A stretch of DNA of 64,000 bases from Lentisphaerae bacterium GWF2_49_21 (GCA_001804805.1 MHBH01000040.1:62001-126000), one strand, 5' to 3'; shown: positions 25,583-34,657, counted from the stretch's first letter. Numbers and translations are program-made. The notes: generated from the letters alone by a model not told the origin.

Positions 25583-26377
25583 ATGCTTGCTAAAAGAATA
25601 ATCCCATGTCTTGATGTAACCGCAGGCCGGGTCGTCAAAGGGGTTAACTTCCTCAATCTCATTGATGCCGGCGATCCCGTCGAAGTTGCACGCGAATATG
25701 ACAGGCAGGGCGCGGACGAGGTGGTCTTCCTCGACATCACCGCAAGCAGCGATGAACGTAGGACGATGATCCATGTCGTCGAAAAAACCGCTGAACAGGT
25801 CTTCATCCCGCTCACGGTGGGCGGCGGAATCAGGACCGTTGAAGACATGCGTCTCATGCTCAGCTCCGGAGCCGACAAGGTCTCCGTAAATACTGCCGCC
25901 ATAAAAAATCCCAAGCTTATCAGTTCTGGCGCCAGCAAGTTTGGAAGCCAGTGCATAGTCCTCGCAATCGATGCGAAAAGAGACGCGAAGCATAAGGGGA
26001 GATGGACGGTTTACACGCACGGGGGGAGAAATCTTGTCGAACTCGATGCTGTCGAATGGGCCCGGAAAGCCGTCTCTCTCGGCGCCGGTGAAATACTTCT
26101 CACGAGCATGGACACCGATGGGACAAAGGACGGCTACGACTGCGAACTCACAAGGATGGTCTCCGAGGCTGTCGACGTACCGGTCATCGCCTCCGGTGGC
26201 GCTGGAAAACTCGAACATTTCCATGAAGTCCTCGATTTCGGAAAAGCTGATGCAGTTCTCGCCGCCAGCCTGTTCCATTTCGGGACTTTTACCGTGGAAC
26301 AGGTGAAGGAATATCTTTCATCAAAAGGAATTTCCGTCAGAAAGACATTTACAAGCACAAAGGGAACCTCTAAATAA
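25583..26377 (+). CDS. hisF: Imidazole glycerol phosphate synthase subunit HisF
   Basis: A 264-residue TIM barrel. Key marks: [31 protein letters not shown], the catalytic AIDAKR aspartate, [15 protein letters not shown], and [11 protein letters not shown]. HisF joins PRFAR and ammonia supplied by HisH to give imidazole glycerol phosphate and AICAR. HisH and other his genes are not near. The protein should end soon after GISVR; here it runs on for 11 residues ([11 protein letters not shown]), the last part encoded by the repeat AAGGGAACCTCTAAA at 26360-26374 that also occurs beside the GH16 gene. It lies inside the oxidoreductase/malic enzyme run. Confidence 0.95.
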   Translation: MLAKRIIPCLDVTAGRVVKGVNFLNLIDAGDPVEVAREYDRQGADEVVFLDITASSDERRTMIHVVEKTAEQVFIPLTVGGGIRTVEDMRLMLSSGADKVSVNTAAIKNPKLISSGASKFGSQCIVLAIDAKRDAKHKGRWTVYTHGGRNLVELDAVEWARKAVSLGAGEILLTSMDTDGTKDGYDCELTRMVSEAVDVPVIASGGAGKLEHFHEVLDFGKADAVLAASLFHFGTFTVEQVKEYLSSKGISVRKTFTSTKGTSK

Positions 26378-26389
26378 AAGGATACTTCA

Positions 26390-27733
26390 ATGGCTCTTGA
26401 TGAAGCTCTAAAGAATTCCGCGCGCGACTACCACTTCGGAAGCAAGCCTGGAAAGATAGCGCTTAAAACTACAAAACCTTGCGATACACAGCTGGATCTT
26501 TCACTTGCATATACCCCTGGAGTCGCAGCGCCATGCCTTGACATCCAGGCAAATCCGGATGACATCTGGAAATATACGTCTAAGGGAAATCTCGTCGCCG
26601 TAGTCAGCGACGGAACCGCCGTCCTCGGTCTTGGAAATATCGGGCCTGGCGCTGGAATGCCGGTCATGGAAGGGAAAGCTGTCCTTTTCAAGAAGTTCGC
26701 CGACATTGATGCATTTCCAATCTGCATCGGTTCGGTTTTCGATGAAAATGGAAATTCAGATGCGAAAAAGATTATCGAGACCGTGAAAAGGCTGGAACCG
26801 ACATTTGGCGGGATCAACCTCGAGGACATCGCGGCGCCTGCTTGTTTCAAAATAGAGAAGACGCTCAAGAAGATGATGTCCATCCCGGTATTCCATGACG
26901 ACCAGCACGGCACGGCCATCATTTCCCTGGCTGCAGTCATGAATGCCATAAAGCTTCTCGGCAAGGACATCAGGAAATGCCGCTTCGTCCTAAACGGTGC
27001 CGGAGCTGCAGGCATCGCCTGCGCCGAATATTACATAAGCGCCGGCGGAGCGAAAAGAAAGAACTTCATACTCTGCGACTCGAAGGGCGTCATCCACAAG
27101 GGACGCACAGAGGGCATGAACGCCCAGAAGAAAAGATTCGCCGTTGAAACAGATGCAAGGACTCTCGAAGACGCGCTCAAGGGCGCTGATCTTTTCATCG
27201 GCCTCTCAAAAGGCAACTGCGTCACCCCTGAAATGGTGAAAACCATGGCCAAGGATGCGATTATCTTCCCGATGGCCAATCCAGTTCCGGAGATCGATCC
27301 CGAACTTGCCCTTGCAGCAGGCGCAGCAGTCGTAGGCACTGGAAGAAGCGATTTCCAGAACCAGATCAACAATGTCCTCGGATTCCCGGGTATTTTCCGC
27401 GGAGCTCTTGATGTAAGAGCTACGGATATCAATGAGGAGATGAAGTTCGCAGCTTCCAAGGCGCTTTCGGAAATTGTCAATGAAAAAATCCCGCCGCACA
27501 TTTATGCGATCCTGAAAAATGCCTATCCCAAGGATGCAGCAGGAGGAATGTTCGAAGGAGAATGCCCTTTGAAGAGGAACTTCGTAATCCCGAAGCCTTT
27601 TGATCCGCGCGTTGTTCCAAGAGTGGCGAAATATGTGGCCGAGGCCGCCATGAAGAGCGGTGTGGCAAAAGCACCGATCGCAGACTTGGAGAAATATGAA
27701 CAGGAACTGATAAAACGTCTATTGAATAAGTAA
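26390..27733 (+). CDS. Malic enzyme (malate dehydrogenase, oxaloacetate-decarboxylating)
   Basis: A 447-residue protein of the short bacterial malic enzyme type without the C-terminal phosphotransacetylase domain found in MaeB. Marks: [10 protein letters not shown], the catalytic Lys in [15 protein letters not shown], the metal site [21 protein letters not shown], and the nucleotide site [11 protein letters not shown]. It decarboxylates malate to pyruvate and yields NADH or NADPH; the cofactor cannot be fixed here. Following the ferredoxin oxidoreductase, it links C4 acids, pyruvate and reducing power. The operon ends at a hairpin after it. Confidence 0.93.
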   Translation: MALDEALKNSARDYHFGSKPGKIALKTTKPCDTQLDLSLAYTPGVAAPCLDIQANPDDIWKYTSKGNLVAVVSDGTAVLGLGNIGPGAGMPVMEGKAVLFKKFADIDAFPICIGSVFDENGNSDAKKIIETVKRLEPTFGGINLEDIAAPACFKIEKTLKKMMSIPVFHDDQHGTAIISLAAVMNAIKLLGKDIRKCRFVLNGAGAAGIACAEYYISAGGAKRKNFILCDSKGVIHKGRTEGMNAQKKRFAVETDARTLEDALKGADLFIGLSKGNCVTPEMVKTMAKDAIIFPMANPVPEIDPELALAAGAAVVGTGRSDFQNQINNVLGFPGIFRGALDVRATDINEEMKFAASKALSEIVNEKIPPHIYAILKNAYPKDAAGGMFEGECPLKRNFVIPKPFDPRVVPRVAKYVAEAAMKSGVAKAPIADLEKYEQELIKRLLNK

Positions 27734-27754
27734 TTTCCCGGGGCCGGGAAATTA
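27731..27754. terminator. Hairpin between convergent malic enzyme and HEAT-repeat genes
   Basis: TAATTTCCCGG and its exact complement are separated by two G, giving an 11-bp stem. It touches the malic enzyme stop and the end of the opposing gene at 27752. AT at both ends of the stem could allow bidirectional termination, although the T-runs are short. Confidence 0.7.
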
Positions 27755-29161
27755 TTCAATGGTCGTCTCAAGGGTGCTCTCCTCCTTTTCCGCGCCCCTG
27801 CCCTTCTCTTTTTCCTTCTTCCTGAGATCCTCGAGCTTCTTCCTGAGCGATTTTTCGGCGTCCTCGCCGGCGACCTTGCTGCTGAAATAGAATCCACCAA
27901 TCTCCTTTGAGCTCTTCATGACACGCTCAAGCATGTCGGCGGCCTTGCCATATTCCCCCCTCTCCTCCAGATATGGTGCGGCCCTGAGCAAGGCATTGAT
28001 GACATAGATGCTGTCCTTCTTGCCCTTTCCAAGCTCAATGATCTTCCACCATATCTGTTCCGAGAGCCTGTCTTTTCCCTTTTCGGAAATGAATTCACCT
28101 AGTGTGAACAGTTCTTCTTCGGTGTACTCTGTCGCAAGGATGTTCTTCCATCCCTCTTCGGCCTCCTTGGACTTGCCTGTGCGTGACAGGACGATGATCC
28201 TCATGTAGATGAAAATGCCTTCCTTGCGATCCGCAGCCAGCTTCATCAGTTCTTCATACTGGCCGTTCTTCAGGAGGATTTCACAGACCCTCTGCAGCGT
28301 ACTCTTGTCCTCGATCTTTCCGCCTATGGCGCCAAGAACCTCCTTGATCTTGTCCTTCCTGTCGAGCTCGCCTGCCAATGAAATATAAAACGCCGCGAGT
28401 ATTTCACGGGAGCTCTTATCTCTTTCATCCTCTATCTCCCTGATGCAATGCTCCCATATCTCCTTGCCCATCATACCGAGCCTGACAGCTTCGGCGGTCT
28501 CGGCAATGAGCTTGTCATTCTTCCAGCTTATCCAGGCGGCCTTTCCAAATTCGACGGCGTCCTCATAGAGCCAGAACTGCTTGAGCAGCTTGAGCATCTT
28601 CACCGACAGTTCGGTATTCATGTTCTCCGGCATGACCGACTTTATGAACTTCACAAGCTCCATCCTGGTCGATTCCACCTTGCATCCGCTTATCTTGGCG
28701 GACAGTTCAGCGAGATCAGATTTCTCCAGCAGATATTTAAACCCCCTGATACCGGCGTCGGAAAGCTTCTTGTCGGAACGCATCTCCATGATGATGTAAA
28801 TGATGTCGCAGCCGTAAACGCGATATAAATTCCCCCATATCTCGACATCGGCGTCCCTGTTTGCCATCTTGGAAACTGATTGGTATATATCCTGGCCTGC
28901 ATTTTCAAAGACCATCCATTTCAGGCTTTTCCAAAGCTCACGCGCACGTTCCTTCACCTCGGGATCATCGGACGACAGCGCCTTCCTGACATCATCCCTC
29001 GCCTTGAAACCGCTCTTCTTCAATTCATCCATGGCGTTCTGGCGCAGTTCATATTTCTGATCACCGAGTTGTTTCACAAGTTCGGCAGGACTCTTCTCCT
29101 CCGCAGGCAGGATTATTCCGCCCATAAGCATTAAAAAGAAAACTGTAAATATCATCTTCAT
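27752..29161 (-). CDS. Exported HEAT/TPR-like repeat protein
   Basis: A 469-residue protein with a signal peptide (MIFTVFFLMLMGGIILPAEE). It is otherwise almost wholly helical. The first 80 residues (LGDQKYELRQNAMDELKKSG, DDPEVKERARELWKSL) look like HEAT repeats of the type common in PVC secreted proteins. The rest has TPR-like helix pairs (EEGWKNILATEYTEEELFTL; YLEERGEYGKAADMLERVM). The end is strongly charged and probably disordered. The role is likely a periplasmic scaffold; no partner is visible. Confidence 0.7.
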   Translation of the reverse strand: MKMIFTVFFLMLMGGIILPAEEKSPAELVKQLGDQKYELRQNAMDELKKSGFKARDDVRKALSSDDPEVKERARELWKSLKWMVFENAGQDIYQSVSKMANRDADVEIWGNLYRVYGCDIIYIIMEMRSDKKLSDAGIRGFKYLLEKSDLAELSAKISGCKVESTRMELVKFIKSVMPENMNTELSVKMLKLLKQFWLYEDAVEFGKAAWISWKNDKLIAETAEAVRLGMMGKEIWEHCIREIEDERDKSSREILAAFYISLAGELDRKDKIKEVLGAIGGKIEDKSTLQRVCEILLKNGQYEELMKLAADRKEGIFIYMRIIVLSRTGKSKEAEEGWKNILATEYTEEELFTLGEFISEKGKDRLSEQIWWKIIELGKGKKDSIYVINALLRAAPYLEERGEYGKAADMLERVMKSSKEIGGFYFSSKVAGEDAEKSLRKKLEDLRKKEKEKGRGAEKEESTLETTIE

Positions 29162-29315
29162 TCGGCAGCAACCTCCTACTTGTAAAATGCGTAATCAACA
29201 GTTTTTTCATGATAAAACGGCTTTCAACGTGAAAGACGTGGTGTCCACAGTCAATTTCTGCATTTTATTTTTAGTACGGATTAAGTAAACGACATAGTTT
29301 ACTGAATACGTACTC

Positions 29316-30140
29316 CTACTTGTTCGTCAAATAATGGAACAGATGCCTGAACGATTCATCAATCCTGCCCTCCAGAACATCATAATCCACCTTGTACTTG
29401 TGGGTAAATCCCTTGCCAAGCGGATTTACTCCTCTTACCGTAATGAACTCCATTTCGTCCAGACAGTCCGTCTGTATCCCCTTGTCAACCTCCTCCTTCT
29501 CCATCTCCTTGCCGTTTATTTGAAATACCAGATCCTTGCAGAGCTTATATTGGCCGAACTCCGGTACGTTGAATATATAGTCGAAAGTTCCAAGCCATAT
29601 GAGCATGAGCTCCTTTCCGTCCGCCGACATCGCGTAAAGCCCCATCTGGTCGCGCTGTCTCATCGCAAAACGTACAATCCCGTGCTTGTCCGGAAGATCC
29701 AGCTTCACATCCTTCATTTCACTTGTCTTGTTGAGCATTACCTTGAGCTTTCCGCTTTCAACATCAACGGCAGGTGATAAAACTGGTTTTTCAGGTGCCA
29801 TTGAAAGGGTGACTCCTTTCGGCTGGATCTTGAGGTAGAACTGGAAGTCGGATAGAAGAACTGCACCTGCCGTCGAGGCGCTCAGAAGGAACTTGAACTT
29901 GCCATCATCCGAATTGATGGTGTGGGACACATGGTCGGAACCGGAGGATTTCACGGTGACTCTTATCGTCTTGGAAATGTCGATCATGCCATCGTCATCC
30001 GTCTTTCCAGCCTGCGGCTTATCAGCCTTGTCCGAGGCTTCTCCCGATTTCGCCTCCACTTTGTCTTCAGCATACGCACCCTGCTGAAAAATTAAAAAGA
30101 AGGCGGCGGATAGAAGAGCAAGAATCAATTTTGAATTCAT
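29316..30140 (-). CDS. Exported protein of unknown function
   Basis: A 274-residue protein with a clean signal peptide ending in GAYA/ED and a charged linker rich in Lys, Ala and Asp (residues 25-50). The folded part that follows seems all-beta (TIRVTVKSSGSDHVSHTINS; GVTLSMAPEKPVLSPAV; GIVRFAMRQRDQMGLYAMSA). No family is recognised. Its stop lies 155 bases from the start of the HEAT-repeat gene, so the two may be co-transcribed. A surface or periplasmic role is the most that can be said. Confidence 0.6.
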   Translation of the reverse strand: MNSKLILALLSAAFFLIFQQGAYAEDKVEAKSGEASDKADKPQAGKTDDDGMIDISKTIRVTVKSSGSDHVSHTINSDDGKFKFLLSASTAGAVLLSDFQFYLKIQPKGVTLSMAPEKPVLSPAVDVESGKLKVMLNKTSEMKDVKLDLPDKHGIVRFAMRQRDQMGLYAMSADGKELMLIWLGTFDYIFNVPEFGQYKLCKDLVFQINGKEMEKEEVDKGIQTDCLDEMEFITVRGVNPLGKGFTHKYKVDYDVLEGRIDESFRHLFHYLTNK

Positions 30141-30221
30141 GGCACCCCCGGCGGATGGTTTGATTTCCTGATTTCAATCATTGAATATACTCCCAAGCAG
30201 ACGAGTCGCAAATCAAAATGA

Positions 30222-30247
30222 AAGAGGCAATTTCAAAATCGCCTCTT
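30222..30247. repeat. Small palindrome GAGGCAATTT type, copy 1
   Basis: AAGAGGC and GCCTCTT flank an AT-rich middle that also pairs in part. A near-identical hairpin occurs at 34658-34679. It lies in the leader of the bioH-like gene and could form a small RNA hairpin there. Confidence 0.55.
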
Positions 30248-30282
30248 GCGAATATCGCAATTCCTTGGTAAATTCAGAGGAT

Positions 30283-30981
30283 ATGGACAAGTCATTGAAA
30301 AAAATCATAATACCCGGATGGGCCGTCCAGCCTGAAGCCTGTTCTGCCATGGGAACCGGCAACTCCTTCGTCTATGATTTCGATTTCTTCCATGGAACCG
30401 GGGCAGGGGCAGTAATAAACTTCAATAAAAACATGATGATGCTCTGCGCCAGCCCGTGCATATTACACGCACATTCGCTTGGAGCAATGCTCGCACTCGG
30501 ATGTCTTGACCAGCTCGGATCGGCAAAGGCACTTGTCATCTGGTCCGGTTTTGCGAAGTTCGCAAAGGACGATGGGAATGATCACGGACAGGATCCCGGC
30601 GCCATTGAATCCATGGAGAAGCAGCTCCTTCAAAATCCATCAGGACTCGTTAAAAGCTTTTACAGGACGATGTATTCACCGGGAAAATACAATGGACGAA
30701 TACCTGACGTCTTCAACATCCCTGCACTGGCTGCCGGACTTGACTGCCTCTTGAAATGCGATTTCCGTAAGAAACTTGCCGAAATCAGGACACCGGTTTT
30801 GATTCTCCACGGAAACGAGGATAGAATAGCCGATGTTGAATTGGCGTCTGTACTTTCAGGAAGCCTGGAATCGTCTTCCCTGAAGATTTTCAATGGCGCC
30901 GGACATGCACTTCCATTCACACATCCGGATGAAGCGGGACTTGTTGTCGATAAATTCCTGAGGGTTCATGATGTCATCTAA
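30283..30981 (+). CDS. Alpha/beta hydrolase, BioH-like pimeloyl-ACP esterase
   Basis: I use the ATG at 30283, preceded by AGAGG, because the hydrolase fold starts there (KKIIIPGWAVQPEACSAM). The 232-residue product has the nucleophile Ser in LHAHSLGAML, the acid Asp in LHGNEDRIADVE and the His in NGAGHALPF. The elbow reads Ala-His-Ser-Leu-Gly, with Ala where Gly is usual. It overlaps the bioC-like gene by 14 bases. In early biotin synthesis BioC protects malonyl-ACP by methylation and BioH removes the methyl group from pimeloyl-ACP; this pairing supports the call. Other hydrolases cannot be excluded from sequence alone. Confidence 0.72.
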   Translation: MDKSLKKIIIPGWAVQPEACSAMGTGNSFVYDFDFFHGTGAGAVINFNKNMMMLCASPCILHAHSLGAMLALGCLDQLGSAKALVIWSGFAKFAKDDGNDHGQDPGAIESMEKQLLQNPSGLVKSFYRTMYSPGKYNGRIPDVFNIPALAAGLDCLLKCDFRKKLAEIRTPVLILHGNEDRIADVELASVLSGSLESSSLKIFNGAGHALPFTHPDEAGLVVDKFLRVHDVI

Positions 30982-31753
30982 AATAATAGCGGATAATTTT
31001 TCCAGGGGCGCCGATTTATACGATGAATCCGCCAGATGCCAGGGCCATGCGGCAAAAACCCTTGCCGGAATGATATTCAAGGACTGCCCTGCCCTGCCCC
31101 GGAATGCAAGAATCCTGGAACTCGGCTGCGGAACGGGATTCCTTACTGAAAGGATGTTCAACATGTATCCTTCAGCAAGCTTTACAGTTACTGACATATC
31201 CAGGAAAATGATTGAGAGATGCAAGGCTAAAACCGATGGCATTGGCGCAGGAAATAAAGATTTCATGATCTGCGACTTCGACTTAAAAATCCCCAGGGAC
31301 AAATTCGATCTTGTCGTTTCAAGCACTGCTTTCCAGTGGTCTTCCGACCTCTCCCGGCTCGCATCCGGAATAAAGGAAAGGCTGCGCCCCGGCGGAAAAC
31401 TCTTCTTTTCCATCCTGGCAGAACCTACATTCCATGAGCTGAAGGAGACATTCAAGGCTCTGGACATATCATATCCGGGGCCGCGACTGATGACCGAATC
31501 TGAAATCCGCAAAGCCTTCTGCATCTTCAAAGCAAGAACATTTTCAGGGGAGACATGGTGCGAGACATACAAGTCCACATCGGCATTCCTTAGGCACATC
31601 AACAGCATTGGTGCAGGAAATCCCACGGAAAAGAGGATTGGCACCGGAAATCTTAGAAGGATAATTGCAGCGCACAATTCAAAATCCGGACACGGACATG
31701 ATATTGAAGCCGTGTACCGGATAGAATATGGGATGCTGGGAAAGCAATGGTAG
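30968..31753 (+). CDS. bioC: Malonyl-ACP O-methyltransferase BioC-like
   Basis: A 261-residue class I SAM methyltransferase: SAM motif ILELGCGTGFLTERM, then FTVTDISRKMIERC and the BioC-type segment LVVSSTAFQWSSDLSRLASG followed by LRPGGKLFFSILAE. The start region FSRGADLYDESARCQGHAAK matches the usual BioC opening (F...A..Y...A..Q...A). BioC methylates malonyl-ACP so that fatty acid synthesis can use it as a primer for pimelate. It is the second gene of a two-gene unit with the BioH-like hydrolase. The other bio genes are elsewhere. Confidence 0.82.
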   Translation: MMSSKIIADNFSRGADLYDESARCQGHAAKTLAGMIFKDCPALPRNARILELGCGTGFLTERMFNMYPSASFTVTDISRKMIERCKAKTDGIGAGNKDFMICDFDLKIPRDKFDLVVSSTAFQWSSDLSRLASGIKERLRPGGKLFFSILAEPTFHELKETFKALDISYPGPRLMTESEIRKAFCIFKARTFSGETWCETYKSTSAFLRHINSIGAGNPTEKRIGTGNLRRIIAAHNSKSGHGHDIEAVYRIEYGMLGKQW

Positions 31754-31791
31754 GATTCACTGTTATAAATCCAAGAACATGCCTTACAGCA

Positions 31792-31839
31792 TTAACTACA
31801 AACGAATCAAGAATTAGATGAGGATTTGTTCGTAGTTAA
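31792..31839. repeat. Dispersed inverted repeat TTAACTAC family, copy 1
   Basis: TTAACTACAAACGAATC pairs with GATTTGTTCGTAGTTAA across a 14-base loop. A short GC hairpin GCCCGTAAGGGC follows directly. A related copy with the same outer ends and another short hairpin (CGTCGCAAGACG) lies at 54444-54498. Confidence 0.75.
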
Positions 31840-31922
31840 GCCCGTAAGGGCTGTGCCTTTGATTTCTCTGTTTAAGATTGGAACTTGGACTTTGGAGCTT
31901 GGAAGTTTCGCATCCCGGTGAA

Positions 31923-32975
31923 TTACTTGACTATCCTTGCGGGCATGAACGCCCTTCTGTCATGGTTCTGCGAACCATATCTGTTGTCACCGTAGATGAA
32001 TGTCGGGAAAAGCTGGAGTTCCGCGCAGCTGGGATCAGCCAGGTCCCTGTAGTTCCTGACAACCTGCACCAGTATTTCCTTGCCCGCGTCAAGCTTGGGG
32101 AAGCCCATGCTCTGGAGGTTGACCTCCATTGTCACCTTGTATCCTTCGGGGCACTTTTCCGAGCGTATGAAGGGCTTCTTGAATTCAGCGGGGAAATCGC
32201 CCTGGTTAACTCCGGAAGTGATGCTGCCCTCCTGGGTCTTCATATAGAATATATGGCTCAGGCCGGAGGCGGAGGTGGCTATCTGGTAATAACAATCGGC
32301 ATTCTTGTCCTTCATGAGGAAAAATTCTATGCTGTCATCCTTCCATGCCGAAATCGTGCCTTCGGACTCGGAATATTTCGTCGTAAGGTTCGCCGGATCG
32401 GCATCATAGCACAGGAACGAGGCATATAGGGACAGGCCATCCGAAGCCATTCTGATCTCAGTCTTCTCCTTTTTCCATTCAGTGCCGTTGAATGAGCGCA
32501 GAGGAGGAAAGAGAGGCATCTTCTTTTCGTCTATGTCCTGCATCGAGCTTGAAGCGACCAGGAGTATCTTCGGCTGTGGTGTCTGCGGAAGATTGCTCCT
32601 TACAGGCTTGCTTGGATCGGATTCGGTTTTCTTGGCGGCGGGAGCAGCCGTCTTGCTGTCTGTAGCTTTCTTGTTTTTGGCGTCGGCGGCCGGTTTGGCG
32701 CCCGTAGCGGCTGGCGCCGGGTAATCGTCATCCTTTCCTCCTTCGGAGAACCTTACCTGCTGGATCTCGCCCGTCAGCGCAAAAAGCCAGGAATTGACGG
32801 AATATAGCGTGTGCCTGTAGGAGGCGAAGTACCAAGCAAATACAAGGAAGATGAAGACACCGTAGATCACGTCCTTGAACTTCTGGAACCAGCTTCTTTT
32901 TCTGAAGAAGAACAGCAGCGCCATCAAAAGCAGTATGACGAGCAGTTCAACACATATTTTAATTAAGACATCCAT
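31923..32975 (-). CDS. Membrane-anchored protein with a CBM9-like domain
   Basis: A 350-residue protein with two N-terminal membrane helices (IKICVELLVILLLMALLFFF; DVIYGVFIFLVFAWYFASY). A low-complexity Ala/Lys/Pro linker covers about residues 85-135. The C-terminal beta domain has the family 9 carbohydrate-binding-like pattern: LYASFLCYDADP, WKDDSIEFFLMKDKN, YQIATSASG, GYKVTMEVNLQSMGF. These domains bind chain ends of polysaccharides in some enzymes, but many bacterial copies stand alone with unknown ligand. The topology suggests display outside the cytoplasmic membrane. Confidence 0.75.
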   Translation of the reverse strand: MDVLIKICVELLVILLLMALLFFFRKRSWFQKFKDVIYGVFIFLVFAWYFASYRHTLYSVNSWLFALTGEIQQVRFSEGGKDDDYPAPAATGAKPAADAKNKKATDSKTAAPAAKKTESDPSKPVRSNLPQTPQPKILLVASSSMQDIDEKKMPLFPPLRSFNGTEWKKEKTEIRMASDGLSLYASFLCYDADPANLTTKYSESEGTISAWKDDSIEFFLMKDKNADCYYQIATSASGLSHIFYMKTQEGSITSGVNQGDFPAEFKKPFIRSEKCPEGYKVTMEVNLQSMGFPKLDAGKEILVQVVRNYRDLADPSCAELQLFPTFIYGDNRYGSQNHDRRAFMPARIVK

Positions 32976-33053
32976 AATAAAAACGCCATCTATACAAATT
33001 GACCAGGCAATAATTCCAAGGTGCTTTCCTGATAAATTAACGCAAGTTTGGCT

Positions 33054-34151
33054 TTATTCAATCTCAAGGAAGGTCGGGAAACGGGTAATGGTGTCGGCAG
33101 AGCTCTTTTTTACAACTACCGTGTCCTCAAGTCTCACACCGCCCCATTCGGGATAATAAAGTCCAGGCTCGACAGTAACTACATTTCCGGTTTCGAGAGG
33201 CTTGTTGTTCTTCGGGGAAAGCCTGGGCTCCTCATGTATTTCAAGCCCCACTCCATGTCCCAGGGAATGGAAGAAACCATAATTTCCTGATTCACTTTTG
33301 CCCGTCTTGAATCCATGCTTCTCGAGGATTTTCATGGCGGCCAGATACACATCCGAGGCGATAGCCCCGCTTCTGATGATTGTTTTCGAAAAATCCCTTG
33401 CATCCTTGACGGCACAATAGGCTTTCAGCACCTGACGGGGAATCCTGCCCTTTACAAAAGTCCTTGTGATGTCACCCCAGTATCCGCTGTTCTTCAACCT
33501 TGGAAAAATATCGATGACTATCGGCTGGCCGGCGTAAACATGTCCTGCCCCCCTGTTATGCGGTTCGGCGCTATGTTTCCCGCATGATGAAATCGTCCCC
33601 TCTGCGATTCCACCGCCGGAAAGGATTTCCACGTCGATCACCGTCTGCAGATATTCCGAGGTGAGGATCATCTTTCCATATACCAGTCTTTTACGGGAAT
33701 CCACAGACGAGTTCGAAATGACTTCAACGGCTTTTGCCATCGCCTTTTCAGCGAGCCGCAAAGCTTTAAGCATTTCCTTCAGCTCTTTTCCGGATTTCAC
33801 GGAACGTTCCGGGAACAGCTGGTTTTCAGGGCATGCGAGCAAGGCGCTGTTCTGGCGCATGAACTCAGCAAGATGGAAAGGGAATTCCTGCGGAACTGTC
33901 CATGTGGTCCCAGGATGCTCCTGGACGATTGTCTTCAGCGTGGTCTTTATTGAGCCTTCAACAAGCTCATAAACCTTTATCCCGGATTTCATTTCCGTCG
34001 TCGCCCGTGAATGCTCAAGAGGGGAGACATAGGCCGTCCTCTGCCTGCCGCAAATCACAAACACGAATGGATCCGGGGCGTTGAACCCGCTGGCATATAG
34101 GATGTCAGGGCTGTTCTGCGGAGTCGCTGATATTATTATTCCGGTCTTCAT
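33054..34151 (-). CDS. M24 family metallopeptidase (Xaa-Pro peptidase-like)
   Basis: The ATG at 34151 is chosen because the N-terminal domain begins there (MKTGIIISATPQNSPDILYA); longer versions run back through the ferredoxin gene in another frame. The 365-residue product has a creatinase-type N-terminal domain and a C-terminal pita-bread domain. All five metal ligands are seen: Asp in VIDIFPR, Asp in WGDITRTF, His in HSLGHGVGLEIHE, Glu in TVEPGLYYPE and Glu in VRLEDTVVV. Such enzymes remove an N-terminal residue before proline or cut proline dipeptides. It lies just after a ferredoxin gene with a strong hairpin between them. Confidence 0.9.
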   Translation of the reverse strand: MKTGIIISATPQNSPDILYASGFNAPDPFVFVICGRQRTAYVSPLEHSRATTEMKSGIKVYELVEGSIKTTLKTIVQEHPGTTWTVPQEFPFHLAEFMRQNSALLACPENQLFPERSVKSGKELKEMLKALRLAEKAMAKAVEVISNSSVDSRKRLVYGKMILTSEYLQTVIDVEILSGGGIAEGTISSCGKHSAEPHNRGAGHVYAGQPIVIDIFPRLKNSGYWGDITRTFVKGRIPRQVLKAYCAVKDARDFSKTIIRSGAIASDVYLAAMKILEKHGFKTGKSESGNYGFFHSLGHGVGLEIHEEPRLSPKNNKPLETGNVVTVEPGLYYPEWGGVRLEDTVVVKKSSADTITRFPTFLEIE

Positions 34152-34153
34152 TA

Positions 34154-34183
34154 TAAAGAATCTCCGGCACCGGAGATTCTTTA
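34154..34183 (-). terminator. Perfect hairpin between ferredoxin and M24 peptidase genes
   Basis: TAAAGAATCTCCGG and its exact complement are separated by two bases, a 14-bp stem. It includes the ferredoxin stop codon and ends two bases before the peptidase start, covering its ribosome site. There is only a short T/A tail, so it may act as a partial terminator, an mRNA processing site or a translation brake on the peptidase. Confidence 0.6.
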
Positions 34184-34351
34184 TTCCATCTTGATTGCTT
34201 CGACAGGGCATTCCTGTACGCAGGCGCCGCAATCGACGCAGGCGTCCGTGACGGTCGCCTTTCCATCCTTCATCACGATGGCCTCGGTCGGGCATGAGCT
34301 TACGCAAGCCTCGCAGCCGGTGCATTTTTCCTTGTCAATTTTTGCTGCCAT
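34181..34351 (-). CDS. 2[4Fe-4S] ferredoxin
   Basis: A 56-residue ferredoxin with two complete cluster motifs, [12 protein letters not shown] and [12 protein letters not shown], the clostridial type. The start at 34351 is favoured because GGAGGATACC lies in front of it; an upstream ATG at 34363 is itself part of that ribosome site. It is a general low-potential electron carrier and a possible acceptor for the oxidoreductase at 22829-25568. Confidence 0.93.
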   Translation of the reverse strand: MAAKIDKEKCTGCEACVSSCPTEAIVMKDGKATVTDACVDCGACVQECPVEAIKME

Positions 34352-34459
34352 GGTATCCTCCATATGGGTTGGTTTTTATTAAAAATTTCCGCATAACTTA
34401 ACAACGTAAAATCATTATGCAAGGCAAAACTCATGGTAAACAATAAAATTCTAAGATAA

Positions 34460-34654
34460 TGAGCTGATTTCAAAAATACGAAAAACGTTTGTTGCGGGAA
34501 TAACGCTTGTTGGAGTTCACAGCTTCAGCGTGTCTTGGTATTTCCCGACGCCCGTTGGGGCCGGGATCTTCGACAACAGGTTGCACACGCTAAAGTCAAA
34601 GATCCCGGCTCAGCGATGTCGGGACAGCGCACTCCAACTTTTGAAATCAGCTCA
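34460..34654. repeat. Inverted-repeat element upstream of the GH16 region
   Basis: TGAGCTGATTTCAAAA (34460-34475) is exactly complementary to 34639-34654. Between them, GTTGGAGTTCACAGCTTCAG at 34509-34528 opens a second, imperfect inverted repeat ending near 34637. The same opening motif occurs at 43000-43027. There is no ORF, so it resembles a small non-autonomous element. Confidence 0.65.
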
Positions 34655-34657
34655 AAA

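Noticed and set aside
24872-26278. 468-residue - strand ORF
   Set aside because: It is antisense to the oxidoreductase and hisF genes, whose families are certain; long antisense frames are common at this GC level.
34152-34325. N-terminal extension of the M24 peptidase
   Set aside because: The added Arg-rich residues are the ferredoxin gene read in another frame, and the family start is at 34151.
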